From the NCBI GenBank assembly GCA_020024055.1, contig JAHHUI010000050.1, forward strand, positions 1-10,188: a stretch of DNA of 10,188 nucleotides, given 5' to 3'. The DNA comes from Spirochaetaceae bacterium. GTDB taxonomy: Bacteria; Spirochaetota; Spirochaetia; WRBN01. A model generated the notes under the pieces. The model was not told where the DNA came from. It did not search any database and saw only the letters and a list, made by a program, of their open reading frames with translations. Positions 1-6,388 of the stretch are shown here, in pieces; position 1 is the first letter of the stretch; each line of letters opens with the position of its first letter. Made by a program: the position numbers and the translations under genes.

Positions 1-482
1 CGAATTATTCAGGGATTATAAAAGGTGGAGTTATTGGAGGCAAAGAACAAAAGGGGGCTTATAAATTAGGAGCTAGGTTTGTTAAAGATCAGTTAATAAA
101 ACGCATTCAAAAAATTGCAAATTTAAGAAAGGAAATTCATGTCTATAATCAAGATGCAAAAGATTTTATAGAGCAAATAAAGCCAAATATTTTAAGTAGG
201 AGCTTAGTCTATTTTGATCCTCCATATTATGTTAAAGGTAAAGGATTATATATTGATCATTATGAGCATAAAGACCATCAAGCTATGAAAGATTTTATTG
301 CAAAGCAAGACTTTCCCTGGATAGTTTCTTATGATAATGTTCCAGAAATTCGCCAAATTTATTCTCATTATAGAGCATACCCATATTCATTAAATTATCG
401 AGCAAATCAAACATCAAGAAAAGGTGAAGAAATTCTCTTTTTTGCAGAAAATGTTAAAATTCCGGATAATTTATTTGGTTAA
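1..482 (+). CDS. Dam/D12-class DNA adenine-N6 methyltransferase, C-terminal part (5' end outside window)
   Basis: The frame is open from base 3 to the TAA at 480-482, giving about 159 residues of a family usually near 270-300. The product would transfer a methyl group from S-adenosylmethionine to the N6 of adenine in a short DNA site. The visible part begins with the NYSGIIKGG/IGG segment and YKLGARF, typical of Dam-like D12 enzymes. Catalytic motif IV, DPPY, lies at 216-227 inside LVYFDPPYYVKGKGLY. The following WIVSYDN and a KGEEILFF strand match the end of the fold. The ATG at 285 is internal, because the motif lies upstream of it. The gene is strikingly AT-rich compared with everything downstream, which suggests recent transfer as part of a restriction-modification, phage or orphan methylase locus. 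No restriction gene is visible. The target site, perhaps GATC as in many relatives, is inferred only. Family assignment is firm. Confidence 0.9.
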   Translation, partial: NYSGIIKGGVIGGKEQKGAYKLGARFVKDQLIKRIQKIANLRKEIHVYNQDAKDFIEQIKPNILSRSLVYFDPPYYVKGKGLYIDHYEHKDHQAMKDFIAKQDFPWIVSYDNVPEIRQIYSHYRAYPYSLNYRANQTSRKGEEILFFAENVKIPDNLFG

Positions 483-500
483 TAGAGGATATACCTATTC

Positions 501-529
501 TTGACAATGAGAGAGAAAGTGCCTATCAT
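501..529 (+). promoter_or_regulatory. Strong sigma70-type promoter for tRNA-Leu (and probably tig onward)
   Basis: A perfect -35 box TTGACA at 501-506 is followed, after exactly 17 bases, by a near-consensus -10 box TATCAT at 524-529. Transcription would start near 535-537, about 25 bases before the tRNA. Upstream sequence is AT-rich, as in UP elements. The bases just after the -10 box (TACGCCG) are GC-rich, as in stable-RNA promoters under stringent control. The boxes are seen directly; use in vivo and stringent control are inferred. With only 68 bases between the tRNA and tig and no terminator there, this promoter could also drive the protein operon. Confidence 0.8.
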
Positions 530-561
530 TACGCCGTCTGGGCTTTTTGCATTGCGTGCAT

Positions 562-642
562 GCGAGAGTGGTGAAATGGTAGACACACTAGATTTAGGAT
601 CTAGCGCCGCAAGGTGTAAGGGTTCAAGTCCCTTCTCTCGCA
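562..642 (+). tRNA. tRNA-Leu, anticodon UAG
   Basis: This is a complete class II tRNA. The acceptor stem GCGAGAG (562-568) pairs with CTCTCGC (635-641), followed by discriminator A at 642. The anticodon stem CTAGA (588-592) pairs with TCTAG (600-604) around the loop TTTAGGA. Anticodon TAG is at 595-597 and reads CUA and, by wobble, other CUN leucine codons. A variable arm with GCC/GGT pairing around a GCAA loop occupies about 605-617, as expected for leucine tRNA. The T stem AAGGG/CCCTT encloses TTCAAGT (618-634). CCA is not encoded after the discriminator, so it must be added by the CCA-adding enzyme. The gene lies just upstream of tig on the same strand. Confidence 0.97.
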
Positions 643-696
643 AGGGTATTTGCGCTCTGCTGTGCATATCAAGCGTATGAATAATAAAAAAATCAC

Positions 697-704
697 AAAG
701 GGGA
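697..704 (+). promoter_or_regulatory. Ribosome binding site supporting the TTG start of tig
   Basis: AAAGGGGA ends 6 bases before the TTG at 711. No in-frame ATG lies nearby upstream. The next ATG, at 789, would remove the first strand of the ribosome-binding domain, so this site decides the start. Confidence 0.75.
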
Positions 705-710
705 CGAAAG

Positions 711-2138
711 TTGACTATTATCGACAAGAAGATTGAGTATGTGCCGGGGTCTCAAGTGTCTATACAGGCAAAAATCTCGAAGAAAGACATGCGTGAAATG
801 TATGATAAAATGCTCTTGAAATATCAGGGAAAGCTGAATCTTCCGGGTTTTCGCAAGGGCAAAGCCCCTGTGAAAATGATTGAGAGGCGTTTTGGCGATG
901 CGTTGAAAGGCGAATTGGCGGCTGATGTGCTGGAAGAGGCGATCCGCCAGGTTTCTCCTGAATTAGAACGCAAGCCCCTGCATTATGCCCAGCCCAATTT
1001 TGACGGCGGCTTGGATGCAGACCCGGATAAGGATTTTTCTTTCACATTGCGGCTGGATGTTGAACCTGAGTTCAAGGTGGCAGACTATAAAAAGATGTCT
1101 ACCACGGTGTATACGGTGAAGGTGTCTGACAAAGATGTGGATGAAGAGATCAAACGCATTCAGGAACGCAATGCCCTGGTTGTCACCAAAAACGGCGCTG
1201 CCGCTGAGGGCGATATTGTCACGGTGGACTATGCCGATCTGGATGAGGATGAGAAGCCTGTAGACGGCACCAAGCGTGAGGGCTTTGTGTTCACATTGGG
1301 TCAGGATGCCACCTATTATGATTTTGATAAAGATGTGACAGGCATGAGCGCCGGCGAAGAGAAAGTGATTGAAAAGAAATTCACCAAGACCTATCGGCAT
1401 GAAGAGTTGGCTGGGAAAAAAGTGAAACTCAAGGTGAAAGTCACGGCAGTGAAGCAGCGCAATCTGCCTGATTTGGATGATGAATTTGCCCAGGATGTGG
1501 ATGAAAAATTCAAGACTTTGGCTGACTTGAAAAAGGATATTAAAGAAAAACTGGAAAACAATGCCATAGAATCTGCACGCAATCATCGCATTAACAGCCT
1601 GATGAAAGAAATTATTGACTCAACAGAGATTGACATGCCCGAGAGCATGCTGATGATGGAGGCAGATATGCGCCTGCGTCAGATGGCTCAGCAAAGCGGC
1701 ATGGATCAAAAAACATTGATGAAGATGCTGGGTGGGCATGAAAGGGAATTGATTGAACAATGGCGTGCAGACCTGATCGAATCGGCCAAGAGCCGCCTTG
1801 TGCTGAACAAACTGAAAGATGAATTGAATATTTCTGTGAACGAAAAAGACAAAGAAGAGGCGAAAAGATATCTCATTGGTTATTATCGCATGGAAGAAGA
1901 GCAGCTGATTAAGCAAGTGGGGCCCCAGGTGTGGCAACGCTATGTGGAAGAAGAAGCAAAAGAGCGAAAATTGCATCAGACTGTTCTGGATGCCGCCAAA
2001 GTGAAAGAGGAGAAGACGCTTTCATGGCAGGAATTTGTCGCAGAATCCAGCGCATCGGCCGAAACTGAAAGTAAACCAAAAGCAAAAAGCAAAGCCAAGA
2101 ACAAAGTAAAGGCCTCTGATGAAGAGAAGGCCGAATAA
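711..2138 (+). CDS. tig: Trigger factor, ribosome-associated chaperone and peptidyl-prolyl isomerase
   Basis: Trigger factor docks at the ribosome exit tunnel, shields nascent chains and speeds proline isomerisation in the cytoplasm. The 475-residue product has the usual three domains. The N-terminal ribosome-binding domain carries the signature GFRKGK (residues 46-51), followed by RRFGDALKGE. An FKBP-like isomerase domain lies at about 155-255 (EGDIVTVDY to VKVTAVK). The helical C-terminal substrate-binding domain follows, beginning around LPDLDDEFAQDV. Translation starts at TTG 711, supported by a good ribosome binding site. The last ~32 residues form a low-complexity Ala/Lys/Ser/Glu tail (PKAKSKAKNK), longer than the compact E. 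coli end and probably disordered. The gene heads the quality-control cluster, with clpP 40 bases downstream. The GDALKGE wording resembles spirochaetal homologues. Identification is secure. Confidence 0.97.
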   Translation: MTIIDKKIEYVPGSQVSIQAKISKKDMREMYDKMLLKYQGKLNLPGFRKGKAPVKMIERRFGDALKGELAADVLEEAIRQVSPELERKPLHYAQPNFDGGLDADPDKDFSFTLRLDVEPEFKVADYKKMSTTVYTVKVSDKDVDEEIKRIQERNALVVTKNGAAAEGDIVTVDYADLDEDEKPVDGTKREGFVFTLGQDATYYDFDKDVTGMSAGEEKVIEKKFTKTYRHEELAGKKVKLKVKVTAVKQRNLPDLDDEFAQDVDEKFKTLADLKKDIKEKLENNAIESARNHRINSLMKEIIDSTEIDMPESMLMMEADMRLRQMAQQSGMDQKTLMKMLGGHERELIEQWRADLIESAKSRLVLNKLKDELNISVNEKDKEEAKRYLIGYYRMEEEQLIKQVGPQVWQRYVEEEAKERKLHQTVLDAAKVKEEKTLSWQEFVAESSASAETESKPKAKSKAKNKVKASDEEKAE

Positions 2139-2163
2139 GATTTAAAGACTGGAAAAGAGAGAT

Positions 2164-2170
2164 GAGGAGA
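2164..2170 (+). promoter_or_regulatory. Ribosome binding site supporting the TTG start of clpP
   Basis: GAGGAGA ends 8 bases before the TTG at 2179. The alternative ATG at 2212 has no Shine-Dalgarno-like sequence upstream, so the TTG start is preferred. Confidence 0.75.
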
Positions 2171-2178
2171 AAAAGTCT

Positions 2179-2781
2179 TTGAAAACAATACGCAGCCATT
2201 ATCATTCACCCATGGTGATTGAGCAGACCAGCACGGGCGAGAGGGGATATGATATTTACTCACGCCTGCTGAAGGATAGAATTATTTTCCTGGATTCAGA
2301 GATTGATGATATCAGTGCTGACCTGATTGTGGCACAGCTTTTGTTTCTGCAAAACCAGGATGCTGATCGGGATATCAGTTTGTATATTAACAGCCCTGGG
2401 GGTTCTGTTTTGGCTGGTTTGGCGATTTATGATACAATGAATTTTATTAAGCCGGATGTGGCGACCTATTGTGTGGGCCAGGCGGCCAGCATGGCGGCGC
2501 TGATTTTCAGCGGCGGGGCCAAGGGCAAGCGCTATTGCCTGCCTTCCAGCCGCCTGATGATACATCAGCCGTGGGGCGGGGCCCAGGGGCAGTCGGCCGA
2601 TATTGCTATTCATGCGAAGGAAATTGTGCGCCTGAAGAATCTTCTTATCGACTATTTCGCACAGAACACGGGCAAGCCGCGCGAGCAGCTGGCCGCGGAT
2701 ATGGAACGTGATTTTTATTTAAATGCGACAGAAGCGAAGGAATACGGTCTGTCTGATATGGTTTTGGAGAGGAAAGAATAA
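2179..2781 (+). CDS. clpP: ATP-dependent Clp protease proteolytic subunit
   Basis: ClpP is the self-compartmentalised serine peptidase that, as stacked heptamer rings, degrades proteins unfolded and fed in by ClpX or ClpA/C. The product has 200 residues, the normal length. The catalytic triad is complete: Ser104 in GQAASMA, His129 in LMIHQPWGG and Asp178 in MERDFY, each shifted by six from the B. subtilis numbering (98/123/172). The N-terminal VIEQT..GERGYDIYSRLLKDRIIFL segment matches the axial-loop and ClpX-docking region. About 11 residues precede it and may be a short propeptide removed by self-processing. The start is TTG. ATG 2212 (residue 12) is an alternative that begins at the mature-looking N terminus but lacks a ribosome binding site. 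The stop codon directly abuts the GTG of clpX, indicating translational coupling and matched production of the two partners. Confidence 0.97.
   Translation: MKTIRSHYHSPMVIEQTSTGERGYDIYSRLLKDRIIFLDSEIDDISADLIVAQLLFLQNQDADRDISLYINSPGGSVLAGLAIYDTMNFIKPDVATYCVGQAASMAALIFSGGAKGKRYCLPSSRLMIHQPWGGAQGQSADIAIHAKEIVRLKNLLIDYFAQNTGKPREQLAADMERDFYLNATEAKEYGLSDMVLERKE
2766..2772 (+). promoter_or_regulatory. Ribosome binding site for the GTG start of clpX, inside the end of clpP
   Basis: GGAGAGG lies in the last codons of clpP and ends 9 bases before the GTG at 2782. It supports a start immediately after the clpP stop codon. Confidence 0.7.
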
Positions 2782-4089
2782 GTGGCAAAACGTAAAGACT
2801 ACGAGATTTGTTCCTTTTGCGGAAAACCCAGTGACGAGCATCGCCGCCTGGTGGCCGGCCCGGGTGTGTCTATCTGCAATCAATGTTTAGAGGTGTGTTC
2901 GGGCATCATGGCCGAAGAAATGGAAGTCTCGGGCAACAAAAAGAAATCCCATACGCCTGTGCTTCCGGATAAAATCCCCACACCTGAAGAAATTAAAGAA
3001 CATTTGGACAATTATATTATTGGCCAGGATATTGCCAAAAAGACGCTCTCTGTTGCGGTGTACAATCATTACAAGCGCATCAAAAATCGAGAAAATATTC
3101 AAGATGATGTGGAACTGGAAAAGGCCAATGTCTTGCTGATTGGGCCTACAGGCACAGGAAAAACCTCTTTAGCACGGGCCTTGGCGCGCAAGCTGAATGT
3201 GCCTTTTGCCATTGCCGATGCTACTACATTGACCGAAGCCGGCTATGTAGGCGAAGATGTAGAGAATATTCTCTTGAAGCTGATTCAGGCCGCGGATAAT
3301 GATGTGAAAGCGGCGGAGATTGGCATTGTATATATTGATGAGATTGATAAGATTGCTCGCAAGGGCGAGAATGTGTCCATCACGCGTGATGTTTCGGGCG
3401 AAGGCGTGCAGCAGGCCTTGCTGAAGATTATTGAAGGCACCATTGCCAATGTGCCGCCCCAGGGCGGGCGCAAGCACCCCAATCAGGAAATGATCCGCAT
3501 TGATACCACGAATATTCTTTTTATCTGCGGCGGGGCTTTTGTGGGCCTGGAAAAATTCATTGAAAATCGTGTGTATAAAGATTCTTTGGGTTTTGGCGCC
3601 AATGTGAAGACAAAAGATAGACAGGATCTAAGGGCGCTGTACAGCCAGCTGCATCCTGAAGATTTGGTAAAATTTGGAATGATTCCCGAATTCATCGGGC
3701 GCATGCCCATTTCTGTGGCTTTGGATACCTTGACACGTGATGATTTAAAAAATGTGCTCAGCTTCCCGAAGAATGCGATTCTGCGCCAATATATGGCCAG
3801 TTTTGCTTTGGATGATGCAGAATTATGCTTTGAAGAAGAAGCTGTCAATGCCATTGCGGACAGGGCTATTGCCTATAAAACAGGGGCTAGAGGGCTGCGG
3901 GCCATTGTGGAAAAAGCGATGAATGAAGTGATGTTTCGTCTGCCTGGCATGAGCGGGCACAAGCGCGTAGTGGTGACAAAAGAAGTGATTTTAGATGGGG
4001 CACAGCCTGTGATTCTGACAGAACCGGCAGACCTGGAAAAAGAATGGGCAAATACTTTACATGAAATTCATCGGAAAGTTACGGCCTAA
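2782..4089 (+). CDS. clpX: ATP-dependent Clp protease ATP-binding subunit ClpX
   Basis: ClpX is the hexameric AAA+ unfoldase that recognises tagged or regulatory substrates and threads them into ClpP. The 435-residue product is full length. A zinc-binding domain at the N terminus has Cys10, Cys13, Cys32 and Cys35. Walker A is GPTGTGKT (121-128) and Walker B is VYIDEID with Asp186/Glu187. The pore-1 loop GYVG is at 154-157 and the pore-2 region VSGEGVQQ at 204-211. The RKH substrate-entry motif is at 230-232. LGF (269-271) takes the place of the IGF loop that docks on ClpP. Sensor-2 GARGLR is at 368-373. Every key residue is present. Translation starts at GTG, with no gap after clpP. The 3' end overlaps the start of lon by 29 bases in another frame. 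Product and partner are certain. Confidence 0.98.
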   Translation: MAKRKDYEICSFCGKPSDEHRRLVAGPGVSICNQCLEVCSGIMAEEMEVSGNKKKSHTPVLPDKIPTPEEIKEHLDNYIIGQDIAKKTLSVAVYNHYKRIKNRENIQDDVELEKANVLLIGPTGTGKTSLARALARKLNVPFAIADATTLTEAGYVGEDVENILLKLIQAADNDVKAAEIGIVYIDEIDKIARKGENVSITRDVSGEGVQQALLKIIEGTIANVPPQGGRKHPNQEMIRIDTTNILFICGGAFVGLEKFIENRVYKDSLGFGANVKTKDRQDLRALYSQLHPEDLVKFGMIPEFIGRMPISVALDTLTRDDLKNVLSFPKNAILRQYMASFALDDAELCFEEEAVNAIADRAIAYKTGARGLRAIVEKAMNEVMFRLPGMSGHKRVVVTKEVILDGAQPVILTEPADLEKEWANTLHEIHRKVTA

Positions 4090-6388
4090 GGCCCTGGGCA
4101 CGGCGCCGCTGGTGATGGCGCATGATGTGCTGGTATTGCCGCATATGGTTTCCACGCTGGCTTTGGGCGGGCGTGAGAAACTTTTTTTCTCTGGCGAGAA
4201 TACGCCTTCTCAGGTTGTTATCGGTTATCCCACCGATGGTGTGGGCCTGCGTGATTTTGGCGTGTTGGCGCGCATTATCCAGGTGGTGAAATCCGCCGGG
4301 GCGCCTGTGCGTATCATTGTCGATGGCATTGATCGCGTACGCATTGGCCAGGTGAAGCAGAGCTATAATCTTTCTTATGTAGAATATTATTTCCCTGAAT
4401 CGGGGCTTTCGGAAAAGCAGATGCTGGCCCTGGAAAATGTGCTGCGCCAGGCCTGGGATGATTACAGCATTATGAGCCAGGTGGAGACGCAGACTCAATA
4501 TGTCGTCTCTAAAAGCCGCTCGCTGATGGAGCTGGCATATCAGATTTTGGCTGTGATACCTTCTCTAACATTAGAGCAGCGCATTAAATTATTTCTGAAT
4601 GAAAATCCAAAGGAAATTGTACTTTTCCTGATAGACACGATGCAGACCACAAAGGAAGTATCGCAGCTGCGCAAAGATCTGGATGGGCGCGTGCGCCGCA
4701 AAATGGCGCGCAATCAGCGTGAATATTATCTTCAGGAACAGATGAAAGAGATTCAGCGCGAATTGGGAGATTCCAAAGGCGATCTCTTGGGTGTGCGCGA
4801 ATTTGAAGAGAAATTTTCCAAGATGCAGCTTTCTGAAGAGGCCGCAGAAAAATTCCGCAAAGAGATTAAGCATTATGTGCGCTTGCAGCCTGTCTCTCCC
4901 GAAGCGGGAATGCTGCGCGGATATTTAGAGACTTTGCTTGATTTGCCCTGGAGTATTTACAGCACGGATGATGTGGCGCTTTCTGAGGCGGAAACTATTT
5001 TAAATCAACAGCATTTTGGCCTGGACAAGCCCAAGCAGCGTATTCTCGATTTTATCGCCGTGCGCAAGATCTCTGGCGGCTTGAAGGCACCCATTTTGTG
5101 CCTGGTGGGCCCTCCTGGGGTGGGAAAGACCAGTTTGGCCTCGTCCATTGCTCAGTGTATGGGCCGTAAATTTGTGCGCCTGAGCCTGGGTGGTGTGCGT
5201 GATGAAACCGAAATACGCGGCCATCGGCGCACCTATGTCGGCTCGCTGCCAGGCAAAATTATTCAAACATTGCAAAAGGCTAAAACTTCCAACCCTGTGT
5301 TCCTTTTGGATGAAATTGATAAAATGTCTTATGACAGTCATCGTGGAGACCCAGCCAATGCCTTGCTGGAAGTGCTGGACCCTGAGCAGAATACACGCTT
5401 TATGGATACTTATTTAGAAGTGGGCTATGATTTGTCACAGATCATTTTTATTGCCACGGCAAATAGCCTGAATAATATTCCTTATCCTTTGCTCGATCGC
5501 TTAGAAATTATCGATCTTTCCGGCTATACAGAATTGGAAAAAATTGCCATTGCCAAGGAATTTATCGTTCCTAAAAAAATCAAGGAAAATGGCCTGGAAG
5601 GCTCACAGCTGATATTTCAGGATGATGCCATCAGGCAGATCATCCATGCCTATACGAATGAATCAGGCGTGCGACAGCTGGAAAGGGAAATCAATCGCGC
5701 GATGCGCAAAATTGTGCGCGAGAAACTGGAAAGCGGTGAACTGAAACCCGAGCCGAATCAGAAACTGAATGAACAAATTGATGCTAAAAGAGTGGCAGTT
5801 TTGCTGGGAAAATTTCGTTATCAGGAATCCGATTTTGTCACGCCTATTGGTGTGGGCATGGCCATGGGCCTGGCCTGGACAGAATTGGGCGGGCGAGTTT
5901 TGCCCATCGAGGTGCGTTTGTTTTCCGGTGAAGGCAAGCTGTTCTTAACAGGGAAATTGGGTGATGTGATGAAAGAAAGCGCGCAAATAGCGATGTCTTT
6001 TCTGCGTCAGTATTGCGAGCAGCAGGGTATAAAGAAAGATTTTTATCACAAAAAAGATATTCATATTCATGTACCCGAAGGCAGCACGCCCAAAGACGGT
6101 CCTTCAGCAGGCATCGCGATCACCACGGCAATTTATTCTGCTGTTTCGGGCAAAGCCCCACGTGCGGCGACTGCCATGACAGGCGAGATCACTTTGGCAG
6201 GCAATTTGCTGCCCATTGGCGGCCTGAAGGAAAAAGCTCTAGCCGCAGGGCGTTATCATATTGAAAAAGTTTTGATTCCTAAAAAGAATGAGAAAGATGT
6301 GGAAGATATTCCCGCCGAAGTGAGAGAAAAGATGGAAGTCATTTCCTTTGACACTGTGAATGAGGCATTGAATTATCTTTTCGGTTAG
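4061..6388 (+). CDS. lon: ATP-dependent Lon protease (LonA type)
   Basis: Lon is a cytosolic homo-oligomeric AAA+ protease that removes misfolded proteins and some short-lived regulators. The 775-residue product shows the LonA order. An N-terminal substrate-binding domain (about 1-200) leads into a helical linker with REYYLQEQMKEIQ. The AAA+ module has Walker A GPPGVGKT (350-357) and Walker B FLLDEID with Asp417/Glu418. The C-terminal peptidase domain has the Ser-Lys dyad Ser682 in PKDGPSAG and Lys725 in GGLKEKALAA, matching E. coli Ser679/Lys722. The ATG start lies inside clpX, with a 29-base overlap and no clear Shine-Dalgarno sequence, so translation probably depends on ribosomes finishing clpX. 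GTG 4112 or ATG 4115 would cut into the first strand (APLVMAHDVLVLPHM) and are less likely. The end overlaps the probable start of mutY. Confidence 0.97.
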   Translation: MKFIGKLRPKALGTAPLVMAHDVLVLPHMVSTLALGGREKLFFSGENTPSQVVIGYPTDGVGLRDFGVLARIIQVVKSAGAPVRIIVDGIDRVRIGQVKQSYNLSYVEYYFPESGLSEKQMLALENVLRQAWDDYSIMSQVETQTQYVVSKSRSLMELAYQILAVIPSLTLEQRIKLFLNENPKEIVLFLIDTMQTTKEVSQLRKDLDGRVRRKMARNQREYYLQEQMKEIQRELGDSKGDLLGVREFEEKFSKMQLSEEAAEKFRKEIKHYVRLQPVSPEAGMLRGYLETLLDLPWSIYSTDDVALSEAETILNQQHFGLDKPKQRILDFIAVRKISGGLKAPILCLVGPPGVGKTSLASSIAQCMGRKFVRLSLGGVRDETEIRGHRRTYVGSLPGKIIQTLQKAKTSNPVFLLDEIDKMSYDSHRGDPANALLEVLDPEQNTRFMDTYLEVGYDLSQIIFIATANSLNNIPYPLLDRLEIIDLSGYTELEKIAIAKEFIVPKKIKENGLEGSQLIFQDDAIRQIIHAYTNESGVRQLEREINRAMRKIVREKLESGELKPEPNQKLNEQIDAKRVAVLLGKFRYQESDFVTPIGVGMAMGLAWTELGGRVLPIEVRLFSGEGKLFLTGKLGDVMKESAQIAMSFLRQYCEQQGIKKDFYHKKDIHIHVPEGSTPKDGPSAGIAITTAIYSAVSGKAPRAATAMTGEITLAGNLLPIGGLKEKALAAGRYHIEKVLIPKKNEKDVEDIPAEVREKMEVISFDTVNEALNYLFG
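6362..6365 (+). promoter_or_regulatory. Possible ribosome binding site for a non-AUG start of mutY
   Basis: GAGG lies near the end of lon, 6 bases before ATT 6372 and 9 bases before ATC 6375. These are the only start-like codons at the upstream edge of the mutY frame, just after an in-frame TGA at 6369-6371. A four-base match is weak on its own. It matters because the protein's homology begins in this region. Confidence 0.4.

Noticed and set aside
285..482. Separate small gene starting at ATG 285
   Set aside because: The same frame is open upstream and contains the methylase DPPY motif, so this Met is internal.
533..548. GCC-GTCTG-GGC hairpin followed by five T, resembling a terminator
   Set aside because: A 3-bp stem is too weak, and it sits between a strong promoter and its tRNA.
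562..642. tRNA-Leu as the attachment site of a mobile element carrying the methylase
   Set aside because: Elements usually insert at the tRNA 3' end, but the methylase lies on the 5' side. No copy of the tRNA 3' segment and no integrase is visible in 1-560.
651..677. Imperfect stem TGCGCT/AGCGTA between the tRNA and tig
   Set aside because: Six pairs including a G-T, with a 15-base loop and no U-run; not a credible terminator or riboswitch.
677..736. Possible 19-codon leader ORF (ATG 677 to TGA 734-736) overlapping the tig start
   Set aside because: It is short, has no convincing ribosome binding site and no recognisable regulatory feature; probably chance.
963..1586. Long minus-strand open frame inside tig, and similar open frames opposite clpP, clpX, lon and the M20 gene
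   Set aside because: These lie antisense to genes with clear family motifs, have odd compositions and match no family I recognise; shadows of the coding strand.
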